The notes beneath the pieces are model-generated. The model saw only the letters and a program-made list of their open reading frames with translations. It was not told the origin of the DNA and ran no database searches. This document shows positions 45,788-56,440 of a DNA stretch of 64,000 nt, one piece after another. The DNA comes from Apricaphanius iberus (lineage: Eukaryota > Chordata > Actinopteri > Cyprinodontiformes > Aphaniidae). The translations under genes and the position numbers were made by a program. The DNA lies in the NCBI GenBank assembly GCA_028564705.1, contig JAPXFQ010001393.1, forward strand, positions 682,001 through 746,000. The letters are read 5' to 3'. The number at the start of each line of letters is the position of its first letter. The stretch's first letter is position 1.

Positions 45788-48545
45788 ATGGCTCTTTTAA
45801 ATCTGCTGAATAAAACTTTTATAATAAATGACTTGATTTTAGATAATAACCTTCAGTGTTTATTTTTAACAGAGACATGGCTGAGTGCAGATGCCCCTGC
45901 TGTTCTTACAGAGGCCTCTCCACCTAATTATAACTTTTCTTATTCTACGAGGAGTAGCCAGAGGGGAGGCGGAACTGCTTTTATTAGTTCATCAACTCTT
46001 CCCGCAAACCTGTTTTATTTAATAATTTTACCACGTTTGAATACACTGCCTCTGTTTTTAGCACTCCTCAGATTTTTTGTAGGAATGCACTTTTTATTCC
46101 AGAATTTTCAGAGTTTTTATCAATTTTACACAACTCTTATGAGAGGATAATTTTAGCTGGTGATTTTAATCTACATATAGATAACCTTTTAGATCCTTTA
46201 TCAACAGATTTTTTAAATATTTTAAATTATATGGATTTTAGCCAACATGTCATGCAGCCGACTCACAACAGAGGACACAACCTGGACCTGGTCATCACGT
46301 ATGGCCTGTCCACCAGTGTGTCCTCTGTTGTTGACTTGTCTGTCTCTGACCACTACTGTGTTTTTTAATATCACCAGGTTTATCCAATCAGAGACCTCTG
46401 TGAGAACTGTCAGGAAGCGTCATCTAACCCCTGAAGTGGCTGCAGGTTTTCTTGAAGTTTTTAAAAAATTTCCTCCTATGCCTTTACCTGCCCCCTGTGT
46501 TTTTATCGTTGATGATTTTAACAGTAGGCTTCAATCTGCTCTCAACCTGCTGGTTCCAATTAAAGTTGTAAACCCTCGTTCAAAACGTACAGTACCGTGG
46601 AGAAATGCAGCTATTAGAAAATTAAAGAGGATCTGCAGGGTGGCAGAAAGGAAATGGAGGAGAAATAAAATCACAATAAATAACCAGATATACATAGAAC
46701 ATCTCAGATTATATAATAACGCTTCAGGAAATTCCAGAAATACATGCTTTTCCAGAATCATCTCAGAACATAAAAATAATCCCAAAATTCTGTTTTCCAC
46801 CATTGACAACATTCTACATCATAATTCTAATACTTTACAGAAAACCCCCTCAAACACTCTCTGTGAGGAGTTTGCAGACCACTTCAGAGGGAAGGTAGAC
46901 ACCATCAGATGTAATACTTTATCCTCTCAAACAAACATGGTTTTAGACAAATCAGAGTGTCTGCCTTCACCAGAGGAAACACTGGACAGTTTTGTCCTGG
47001 TAGAAGCTGGGACCCTTGATAAAGTTTTCTCCTCAGTGAGGCCCACCACAAGCGCTTTGGACCCGATTCCCACCAGGTTTTTTTAAGCAATTTTATGGTT
47101 CTTTTAAAGATGAGATTTTAAACTTTATGAATTGCTCCCTTCAGACGGGGGTTTTTCCTGCTGCCTTTAAAGCGGCGGTAGTTAGGCCCCTGCTGAAGAA
47201 GAGCAATTAGATTTTAATGATTTAAACAACTACTGACCAGTATCTAACTTACCATTTTTAAGCAAAGTTTTAGAAAAACTTGTTTTTATTCAACTTAATG
47301 ATTTTATTAACGCTCATAATGTCCTAGAGAAATTTCAGTCTGGTTTTAGGATGAACCACAGCACAGAGACGGCGCTTTTAAAGATTTTAAATGATTTTAG
47401 ACTAAGCTATGATGCTAAAAAGGTGACAGTGTTGGTTCTTCTGGATCCAAGCGCTGCCTTTGATACAGTAGACCACACTATTCTTTTAACTCGTTTAAAA
47501 CAGATCGGCCTCTCTGGTGCTGTTCACAAATGGTTCACACCCTACCTCACAGACAGGACTTTTACGGTAAGTTTAGATACCTGTTCCTCTAAGGTCCATA
47601 AGATCACTTGTGGTGTTCCCCAGGGTTCAGTTTTAGGCCCAGTGCTTTTTAACCTGTATATGCTCCCTCTTGGCAGTGTTATCAGGAGACAAGGAGTTAA
47701 CTTTCACAGTTATGCTGATGATACGCAGTTGTACATCTCCATGTCTCCTGATGACACACGGCCAATGGATGCACTTTTTAACTGCATTTTAGGCATTAAA
47801 TCCTGGATGGCAGAAAACTTTCTCCAGCTCAACCAGGACAAAACTGAGGTTTTAGTTATCGGTCCTGAGGCTCAGAGAGAAAAACTTTTACCAAAACTAC
47901 AATCATTGTCTTTTAATTCTTCTTTACAAGTGAAGAACCCGGGTGTGATTTTTGACTCTGAGCTGACTTTTATCCCTCACATTAAAAACATCACCAAAAT
48001 AGGTTTTTATCACCTAAAGAACATCGCCAGAGTCCGCCCCATTGTCTCTCGGGCCAATACGGAGACGCTAATGCATGCTTTTATCACCAGTAGAATTTAT
48101 TATTATAATGCCCTGCTTTCTGGTCTTCCCAAAAAGACTACCTCAGGTTTACAGCTTTTACAGAATTCAGCAGCTCGTGTCCTGATGAAGACTAGGAGGC
48201 GGGAGCACATTACACCAGTCTTAGAATCACTGCATTGGCTTCCCCGTATGTTTTAGGATCGATTTTAAGGTTCTTTTAATGGTTTTTAAGTGTCTTAATG
48301 GTCTTGGGCCTTTGTATCTGTCAGAAATGCTTTTACCGTATGAACCCTCGCGGTCTCTGCGCTCCTCTAGCAGCCGTCCCCTTGTCATCCCCACAGTCAG
48401 GACACAGACTCATGTTGAGCCGTTTTTCCATTATTACGGCCCTCACCTCTGGAACAGGCTGCTAGAGGATCTCAGGGCCGCAGAGAATGTTCATGTTTTT
48501 AAAAGCAGGCTCAAGACTCACCTTTTTAGCTTAGCCTTTAACTAA
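45788..48545 (+). pseudogene. L2-B ORF2 endonuclease-RT, several frame breaks
   Basis: Pieces in order: the endonuclease start (45788-46150) with CLFLTETWLSADAP and SSQRGGGTAF; the GDFNLHIDN block (about 46160); NLDLVITYGLS and VSDHYCVF (about 46275-46365); a linker frame (46247-47086) with VNPRSKRTVPWRNAAIRKLK; RT fingers with VSNLPFLSK (about 47240); then a 301-codon frame (47351-48256) with motif [31 protein letters not shown] and motif [11 protein letters not shown]; and the end domain HITPVLESLHWLP, shifted into 48279-48545 (LWNRLLEDLRAAENVH, ending LAFN). RT motifs are complete, but at least four frame breaks inactivate it. Confidence 0.9.
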
Positions 48546-48740
48546 TTATTATTTATTAATATATTTTTAATCGCTCATGTTTTACCTGATTTAATTTTTA
48601 GTTAAGCTTTTAACTGTTTATTTATTTATTAAAAATAATAAATAATAAATAATAAATAAATAAATAATTTTTATATATAATAAATAATAAATAAATAAAT
48701 AATAAAAATGCTTTGCATTTTTATAATGTATTTTAATCTT

Positions 48741-48991
48741 TCTTGCCAGTGTTTCCTTTCTGGGGGGGCCCCCTGCATCGGGGGCGCTGGTCGGCTGTGG
48801 CTGCCTGGGTGCCCCCCCAGTTAGCGCTTGGGTGGAGGTGGAGGTAACAGCTCTCCCTCCTCTGGGCGCCCTGGGTCGGAGCCCAGTTGATCTGCTGCTG
48901 ATGCAGATGGCTCCATGATTGCATTTCCTGGCTCATCTGTACTCAGCCCACTTTTTGTAGCTTCTAAGTGTGTGTGTGAGTGAGTATGGCC
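48741..48991. other. GC-rich insert of unknown origin
   Basis: About 250 bp with C/G runs (GGGGGGGCCCCCTGCATCGG) that match neither L2-B, L1-A coding nor SINE A. It resembles the G/C-run-rich DNA downstream of the L1 at 56.4-58.1 kb, so an L1 3' UTR fragment is possible. Confidence 0.35.
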
Positions 48992-49234
48992 TGGACTTAT
49001 ATAGCGCTTTTCTAGTCTTACTGACCACTCAAAGCACTTTACATTGAAGCCGCATTCACCCAATCACACTCGCATTCATACACCGACACCCAACATGGCT
49101 CGGTAGGACAATGTAGAATTTGGGGGTTAAGTGCCTTGCCCAGGGGCACATCAACATGTGACTGGAGGAAGCTGGAATCGAACCTACGACCCTCCGATTG
49201 CAAGCCAACTACTCTACCACTGAGCCACAGTCGC
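48992..49234 (-). mobile_element. tRNA-derived SINE, family A, copy 2
   Basis: The same element as 411-655, over its whole length with few differences: A box TGGCTCAGTGGTAGAG, B box GGTTCGATTCC (closer to consensus than copy 1), body, and tail GCGCTATATAAGTCCA. It lies directly against the 3' end of the L1-A ORF1 remnant. Confidence 0.9.
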
Positions 49235-49235
49235 T

Positions 49236-50240
49236 CAGTGGTAGGGTTGGGTTGGGAGGGGGTTGTATTTGCATTGATGATTTTACCTCTGTCGCATTTT
49301 TGTACAGGCACGTTCCGTCGTCCCAGTGAATCCTCATCTGGCCAGGGTATGGTGTTTGAAAACGTATCTTTGCTTCTTTGAGAATCTTCTTTATATCTTT
49401 GTATTCTTTCAGCTTATTGTAAAATCTCAGTTGGCATGTCGTGAGCAAATGATATCACCTTACCATCATAAACATTCTTCTTCGCCCAAGCCTTTCTTAA
49501 GACTTTATTCTTGATGTCGACTGTCTGAAAGTGGATCAGAATGGATCTTGGGGCAGCATGCTCCTCTTTGGGTTTTGGTGCTAGTGAGCGGTGAGCTCGC
49601 TGTATCTGTAGGTCTCCGATGGCGAGTTCCTTCTTCAGGAAATGGTTAACAAAAGTCACCATGTCATCTTTCTCGCTGCCTTCTCTGATCCCATATATAC
49701 AGATATTATTCCGCTGGGACCTTCCCTCCAACTCGGTCATCTTAGCTTGAAGCGATTTCTGCTCAGCAAGGCAATGGAGTACTGAATCCCTCATATCCAT
49801 GTTCACGGTTTCAAGCTCGCTTACTTGCTGTTCGGCCTCAGATGGTCTTGTCCCTTGGTTTCGCACGTCCACACTCAAATTCTGTAGTTTTTGATTCATC
49901 TCAGAATTAAGGCTAGTCAGCTCTTGTTTAAGTTCGTCTTTCATTTCAGTTATGTTGTTCGTCCAAGACATGATAGCTTGGGCCATTGTTAGCTCCTCGT
50001 CCTCCTCGGTTGGTTCTGTGGAGCTAGCTCCGTCTTCGTTGTCTTCTTGATCGGAATTTGCTTCATTTTTATTTTTAATGTTCCTTCGCTGGTTTCTTTT
50101 CCTTCCACTCATTATGATCCAGTTTGAGAGTTAGAATAAAATTTTTTTTTGAGTTATGTGGATTTTTCGTTCTTCTGATTGGGAAAGGTAAAAAGTTAAT
50201 CCGCAATCTTAGATCGCTCCCGGAAACTCCTTAAATAGAT
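49236..50240 (-). pseudogene. L1-A ORF1 (5' part of the split element)
   Basis: The L1 ORF1 protein is a trimeric RNA-binding chaperone. Frame 50112-49414 starts MSGRKRNQRRNIKNKNEANS, with an acidic stretch and a long heptad coiled coil (about residues 55-130). The RRM-like domain follows (RRNNICIYGIREGSEKDDMV). The C-terminal domain shows APRSILIHFQ and VLRKAWAKKNV, then after a frameshift near 49420-49445 FYNKLKEYKDIKKIL and MRIHWDDGTCLYKNATEV. DNA above 50112 to about 50240 is 5' leader. It is cut at 49235 by the SINE. Order and strand match the ORF2 part at 40.6-44.05 kb, so both belong to one L1. Confidence 0.88.
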
Positions 50241-51180
50241 TGTTTAAGAACAGAAACTAATCTTATTAACGGTGTTTGAACTTGTTTTTTTGTTTTTTTT
50301 TATCAAATACTGGAACTAAATTGTTTACTTCGGTGACCAGTTCATTAACAGAAGTAATTTCCCAAAGGTTAATTACTTTGATCCAGATAATTTTTAACAA
50401 ACATCTCTTTGACCAAAGAATCTTTTGATTTTTCTCTTGTAATTAGTGAAACTAATTCATCTTTTCCCTCCAGCATCTGCAAATCAAATCCTGAGTCTGA
50501 TCTGCATGCAGAATCACAACAGAATCCATGGTTCCTCAGTTTATTGCATTATTCATGCATGCATTGTGTTCCTTTATTTTAACTATACATTTGTTTTAAT
50601 CAGTAGTGTTTCTCTTCTTACTAGTTTGAGTGTTTAAATGTTTTTCCTTTGTGCAAATAAATCTTCTGCTTGGAAAGTAACAGTTGTCATTCTTGTTCAA
50701 CACACACACATATTGCAAGGTGAATGAACAAATAGACGTTAAGAACTCATTCCTTCAGAATCATGAGACTGATATAGAAATTTGGCTATTAAAATAGTTC
50801 CTGGTAGAACCAGGTGGTGCCCAGAATAATAATAATTTTCAATAAATTATTAACTTTATTGGCTGCCATAAGAAGTCTTTGACTATAGCCAAGTATCATA
50901 AGTATCAATAGCCAAGTATCATATTTTTATTTAACATCCCCAACAGTGTAGAATTCCCATGTGAATCATATTCAGTTCAGAGTTATCAGCCACAAAAATC
51001 CATGCCTTTAATTTCACTGAGAGACAGAGCCGGGAGATGTCACATAAAACCATATTCATTGATTAAGCATAAGCATTAAACAAATCTGTAGCACTCCATA
51101 AATAACTGAGATGACACTAAGCAGATTTAGTGGGAAAATTTTCTGAGTAATGTAACAATTACACTGTAATGTTAAACTGA
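50241..51180. other. Spacer with a dispersed repeat
   Basis: No gene. About 50735-50880 is related to 62290-62440 in opposite orientation (see repeat X). Confidence 0.4.
50735..50880 (+). repeat. Dispersed repeat X, copy 1
   Basis: Contains ACTGATATAGAAATTTGGC, TTAAAATAGTTCCTGGTAGA and CCAGGTGGTGCCC followed by a TAATAAT-rich part. The same blocks in the same order occur on the minus strand at 62440-62290. Origin unknown. Confidence 0.65.
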
Positions 51181-52139
51181 TTAAAGACCCAGTCCGATCA
51201 TCTTGTGAGCAATTTTAAAATGTTCTCAGTGGTCTTTAAATTATTATTATACAGTATCAAGCCAAAGTTACAAAACACATGCAGTTTTCTAGGACGTACA
51301 AAGAGCATAGCAGCAGTAGCTCGTTAGCAATTTACCTCGGTGCTGTGGGCAGAGCCATTGACGCGATAGAACACCCCCACCCTATCCCAACCCCTCATCA
51401 CCGGGGCACATCACCTTTGCAATATCGAAGCTATCCGGTCGGATGCGAGCTAAGAAGAGAAAAATGAAGATGTACGTAGAACTAGTGGTGTACTAGTGGA
51501 TGCATCCAAATGGTGCTGCTACATCTTTGGAAACGTAGCCAAAGGATATGATGAGAACAAAAAACTTTCAGAGGCTTATTTTGGCAGTTCATTAGGTTTT
51601 TATGGCTTTTATTATTATGTTGGACAGACTACTTTATTGGAGGACTTTAATTGACCTTTATGGATGTAAAAAAATGTTTTTTTTTAAATCAAGATGGATC
51701 TGTTTTGTCACGGTTATTGGAGTACAGAGGGGTAAGTTCATTTTTTCTCATATGCAGATGTGTGTGTGGGTGTGTGTGTGTGTCTTTGTTGGCAAAAGTG
51801 CTGACTATGTTTACAGTTAAAATTGTATCTGTGATTGGTAGATATTAGAATCACAAGCTGCAACACATAGGTGTTGATTCTCCACTCCTCTAAGACTGAG
51901 CAGGTGGAGTGGAGCAGGAGCTCGTGGCCCACCTCGTGGAGGTGCTACATCACAAAAACTGTCTCTTATAAACATCGTTTTAGTGTGTGCTACAGATGCA
52001 TAGAGATTTGAATGCAGAGATACTCAGAAACCAATTTTAAGCTTAAGTTTCTTAAGAAATGTCCTCTAGCATCAGAAAAGTAATATAAAAACAGGTTAAC
52101 AACACGAAAACCCCAATTTTCATCAGAGTGGGTCTTTAA
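51181..52139. mobile_element. TTAA-flanked MITE, about 950 bp
   Basis: TTAA at 51181-51184 and 52136-52139 encloses ends AGACCCAGTCCGATCA and (complement of the right end) AGACCCACTCTGATGA. That is a 16-bp imperfect inverted repeat with three mismatches. No transposase frame. TTAA fits a piggyBac-type target, but the first bases are not the usual CCY, so the superfamily is open. Confidence 0.6.
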
Positions 52140-52239
52140 TGGATTGTTAATAGGCCGATAGATTATTAACATTCTAAGAAAGTTAATTCCCGAGATGTAA
52201 TATGTGATTATAGAGCAAGTAACTTATTAAATTAAAATG

Positions 52240-52811
52240 TTTTATTTTAGTGCTTCATATTTCTACACCCAGAGTATGGACCAGGCAGACAAACAAAAAG
52301 GGGGACCGAGCTGCACCTTTCCACTCAGGAAACCAGGCTATAGATGACATAAAAGTCTGCAGTCTTCCGTGTGAGCAGGTTGATTGGCAACACCTGGTGC
52401 TCATCAGACTCCAGGGCTTCATAAGGAGATGTCAAATGATCGTTTGACACTTGGTTGTTGACTTACCTGGATTCCTCTGGTGTTGAGCCAAACTTCTGAG
52501 TTCTCCTGTTCTAACCATTAAGTCCTGCGTTCTCCTACAACAGTAAGGACCATAAGATCACAGCTTGCCCTGGATTTCATCAGCCTGCCCGCTCTCCAAC
52601 ATAACAGCTCACTGGGTAACTGTGCAGGCTCCATGCCAGAAGCTGGCACCCTCCTCAAAGCTCCAACTATCATCTCAAACTATCTTGTGTTCTTCTAGAG
52701 ACGTCCATTCCCTGTCTGATCCATTATTATTGGTTATAATAAATTATTTGTCAAATCTTACTCTGTGTCTGAATTTGCATGTGGGTCAGAAAGATTCCTA
52801 AAATCATGACA
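52240..52811 (+). mobile_element. 5' LTR region of the second sushi-type Gypsy element
   Basis: Immediately upstream of the gag start. It ends AAATCATGACA, matching the LTR end at 13105 and 23993, and carries a late AATAAAT-type polyadenylation hexamer (GGTTATAATAAATTATTTG, near 52733-52751). The left boundary was not found and the start given is approximate. Confidence 0.5.
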
Positions 52812-53130
52812 GAACAGCCAAGCCAGTTTGACCTAACCAGACTCAGTCGGAAGTAATCCTTCAGATTCTAGCTCACTTATGGCTGAACACAATTCTATGA
52901 TCCACGCCGTCTGTAAGAGACAGAATTACAATTCCCAGAGAATGGATGAAATCACTGAAATTATGCAAGAATTAAATACTAAGATTTCTCCAAACCCAGA
53001 GCCTCTTCCTGCCGAATCTTCTGCTGGGAATTCCACTCCATCTCCTCCTGTTCCCCAAGTTAGTGATATTGCTCTTCCTACCCCCGGAGAATTTCAAAGG
53101 TGACATTGGTAAAGGTAGTGGCTTTTTATT

Positions 53131-54100
53131 CAATTCAATTCATTTTTATCTATATAGCGCCAATTCACAACAAATGTTGTTGGTTCTCAGAGTATCATCA
53201 AGTATTAAAAAAACACAGACACAGCTTTAGAGAATGGATATGCAGCCTTGGGCCAGGTTTTAATCAAATGCCACGAAATTATGACAAAAGACCTTAACTC
53301 AGCATCAAACGATCGTACCGGGGACTCTTCTCTAAAATGGGGTGTACAAATTCTTAAGTACTTCTCTGCACACGGGGGAACGTGCACGTCTTGCATACAC
53401 ACAGTGCGTGCCTAAGTGATGGATTCCAGCTGTGCTTTCCTAGACTGGAGCCATGTCATGTTGACGCCTTTCAGATTTTGACTAATGTTTTCTTGCAAAT
53501 CCTCAGTAAGTCGATGTTCTGCCAGATCTTCGCACAAACAATCCTTTGGCCATATCAAACATTCCTTGCTAATGGGGGAGATCTTGCAATGTGGAAATTA
53601 CTTACATAAACATTCATCCTAACAGTATAACATAATATGAATCTGCCTCCTACAATGTCATCTCAAGGCACTTTACAACAAAAGTCATTTCAATACAATT
53701 AAACAAACATTTTAATCGGTTAAAAGTTTTCTATGTAAGGAATCCAAGCAGATTGCATTGAGTCATCCATGTGAGGTTGTGCCCGGATCATGCAGACTCC
53801 AACCACAACCATTCCTCAGCAATCTCTCATACTGAGCAAGCATGTAGCGACAGTGGAGAGGAAAAACTCCCCTTTAACAGGAAAAAACTTCCGGCAGAAC
53901 CAGAACCTGGCTCAGTACAAGCGGTCATCTGCCACAACCATCTGGGGGTCTGAGAAGACAGAGAAGAGACAGCATGGAGGATGCTGGGTAACTTTGAGCA
54001 TCATCTGGACCGATGTTCCTCATCCAGCAGGGGATATTGTAGCTGAGCATTATACCAGACCATGTGGAGCTTCTATGGGGAGAAAAAACTGAGAGAAACA
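53131..54100 (-). mobile_element. L2-A 3' UTR copy inside Gypsy gag
   Basis: Minus-strand family tail with ATTCAATTCAATTCA, TATATAGCGCCAATTC and AATGTCATCTCAAGGCACTT. It is 5' truncated at about 54100 within the UTR, at the AGAAGCTC-region. The tail is split by an LTR-like insert (53178-53654). Confidence 0.88.
53178..53654. mobile_element. Solo-LTR candidate inside the L2-A tail
   Basis: A 477-bp insert that starts TGTTGGTTCTCAGAG and ends TGCCTCCTACA (TG...CA). It is flanked by ATGT on both sides (53174-53177, 53655-53658) and sits exactly where the otherwise continuous L2-A tail CAAATGT/CATCTC is broken. No coding content. The orientation is uncertain because both strands start TG and end CA. 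Confidence 0.6.
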
Positions 54101-55900
54101 ATTACAATGCTCTCTGATATTCTGTCGGTCCCCTCAGTCTTTACCAGATGATGTCATCAAAATTTCACATTCAATTGGTCTGTTAAAAGGTCGGGCCCAT
54201 ATACTGTAATTATATAACCACTCTCAGAACTTCGTTTCAGAACTTTTTCAAAGATTTCAAGCAGACTTTCAGCTATTGAGCCACTGATACTGAAATCACT
54301 CAGGAACTGAGAACCATAAAGCAAGGCCATAATCCAGTAACTCATTTCGTGATAGATTTTCAGACGCTCGCAGCTGCATCTGGTTGGAATTCCCACACAC
54401 TTAAAGGTGTGTTTATAGGTGCTTTAAATGAGAATATGGGAGATCATTTTGCTTATGAGCCCAATAATTTAATATATTTTTTTAGCCATATAAATAGATA
54501 ACAGATTAAATGACAGAATCAGAGAAGAAGAGAGATTTGCCTTCCTTGCGTCTTACCTTCAAACCCAGAGACCCAGATCCATACATTAACCCCGTTAATG
54601 ATGCATCCACAAAGGAGCTTATGTAAATATGGAGAACTAGACACACACTGGAGGAACGACAACGGCATGTGGAGGCCAAGTAGTCCCTGTAATGTGGGAA
54701 AATCTGACATTTCATCGCCGCTTGCCTGTTTCGGCCAAAATAGGGAGCCTGCTGGTTGTTCCAGGAGTACTGGGGGGCTGCCCTAATCTATCCCATCTAA
54801 GACTGTCAGTAATTCTACTGTTCAACCGAGATTCCTTCCAAACTCTTGCTTTACTTGATTCAGACTGTGAACAAAGTCTAATCCACGCAAATGTTGTTAA
54901 ACAGCTCAATCTGCCACTTAGATCATTGCCAGTTCCAATGCTTGATGGAAAAGAATATCCCCCTATTTCTAAAGATACTATAGAAATGGAGCTCATCTCA
55001 GTAACCATCGAAACCCCCTTTCATTTTTTGTTTTTCCGTCTCCGCCGTCTCCCTTGGTTTTAGGACACCCATGGTTGGCTAAACATGACCCTCATTTTGA
55101 CTGGAAAAAAGGAAAAATTGTCTTGCAGTGTATTCTGCCTATTCAACTGCTAAACTCAGCCTTAGCCAGCACCTCCGCTTCTGAAAAACCCTTTCGAAGA
55201 ACCTTGACCCGCAATCGATGACAGGTTTTCAGTAAATCTAAAGCTCTATCCTTAACACCTTCTAACCTGTATGACTGCTCAATAGAACTGTTTCCTGTTG
55301 CTCCTCTCCCCTCAAGTCGTTTATACAGCCTCTCCAAACTTGAAAGAGAATGTATGGAAAAACACATTAAAGTCACTGGATGCCGGAATAATCCATCAAT
55401 CAACTTCTCCCATTGGTGCCGGATTCTTTTTCATGTCTAAAAAAGATGTTTCTCTACGTCCCTGTATCGATTTCAGAGGATTAAAACCAAATGACTATCC
55501 CAAATAAATACCCATTGCCCCTTTTATCATCAGCCTTTGAATCCGTGCAGGGAGCTACCATGTCTCAAAACTGGATTTCTAAAATGCATACAATCTCGTC
55601 AGGATAAAAGGCAGCGACGAATCGAAAACAGCGTTTAAGACTCCCCATGGACATTTTGAGTATCTGGTGATGCCTTTCGGGAGTAGTATTCCAGGCACTC
55701 ATTAAGGACATTCTAAGAGGTTTTCTCAATCATTTCATTTTTGTCCATTTAGACAAGATCCTGATATGTTCCTCATCAATGGAAGAACACAAGATACACG
55801 TCCGCCGTGTCCTACAAAGACTCCTGGAGAATTGTCTTTGTTATAGCAGAAAAATGTGAATTCCACATCTGGCCCATCTGCTCCCAGAAATGTGAACTGA

Positions 55901-56440
55901 CGATACAAGATAAGGAGGTAAACAAAGAACACAAGAAAACGTTCCAGTCCTCCACCTCTGTTGGACGGCAGAGAAGTGGGAAAAAAAAAACAAACAAAAA
56001 CCACCAATAGAACAGAACAACTTTAACAAAACGGATCTAGTAATATAAACTAAGAATGACACATTCACTATGACACAAAAATGGGTTAATGGACACAACA
56101 CTAATGTTTCTGGTAAGCTCCTGGTACCAACTATCTATTGACAATAACTTCAGCCCAAGAATATGTCCGTACACACCAATGTCCCCACACTAGAGGGTGA
56201 CAATTTTTCGGGATTCCCACGGGTCACGAGATTCCTGCAGGATTCCCGCAGGACGGGAGTCAATTTCACTTTTGGTAATGTGATTTGGACGGGACAGGAA
56301 ATAATCCACGGGATCGGACAGGAAACCGGAAATTATAATTTAAAAAAAAGTTTTTTTTTATATTTATCTTGTCAGATATCAGGGAATTAGCTTTAAAAAT
56401 GACACTGTGATGCGGTGCCAATGTGTGTGGTTATTAACTC
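55901..56440. other. Spacer with degenerate repeat-like sequence
   Basis: About 56190-56330 has recurring CGGGATTCCCACGGG/GATTCCCGCAGGACGGGA-like motifs, as in terminal parts of some fish DNA transposons, but I could not define ends. No gene. Confidence 0.35.

Larger units (their letters stand above)
44056..48740 (+). mobile_element. L2-clade LINE, family B, near full length, inserted in L1-A
   Basis: Runs from a 5' leader near 44056 through ORF1 (44272-45482) and ORF2 (45788-48545) to a 3' UTR with AATAAATAA-type low complexity (48620-48715). It interrupts L1-A between its ORF2 endonuclease and its ORF1. The exact 3' end is uncertain because the simple repeats are expanded. It is clearly a different family from L2-A, with different residues and 3' UTR. 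Confidence 0.8.
52806..55900 (+). pseudogene. Sushi-type Ty3/Gypsy gag-pol remnant, interrupted by L2-A
   Basis: Gag starts MTEQPSQFDLTRL at 52806. A frame 52879-53103 has MDEITEIMQEL and LPTPGEFQ. It is interrupted by L2-A (53131-54100) and resumes in mid-capsid with CSLIFCRSPQSLPDDVIKI and LLKGRAH (about 54108-54200). A degenerate knuckle reads CGKI, stop, HFIAAC (about 54690-54720). The protease has ALLDSDCEQSLIH, where the catalytic DSG is changed to DSD (about 54845). HPWLAKHDPHFDW follows (about 55068), then RT with [45 protein letters not shown] (about 55285-55490) and [16 protein letters not shown] (about 55627-55680). No motif C, RNase H or integrase was found. Many stops; dead. Confidence 0.85.
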
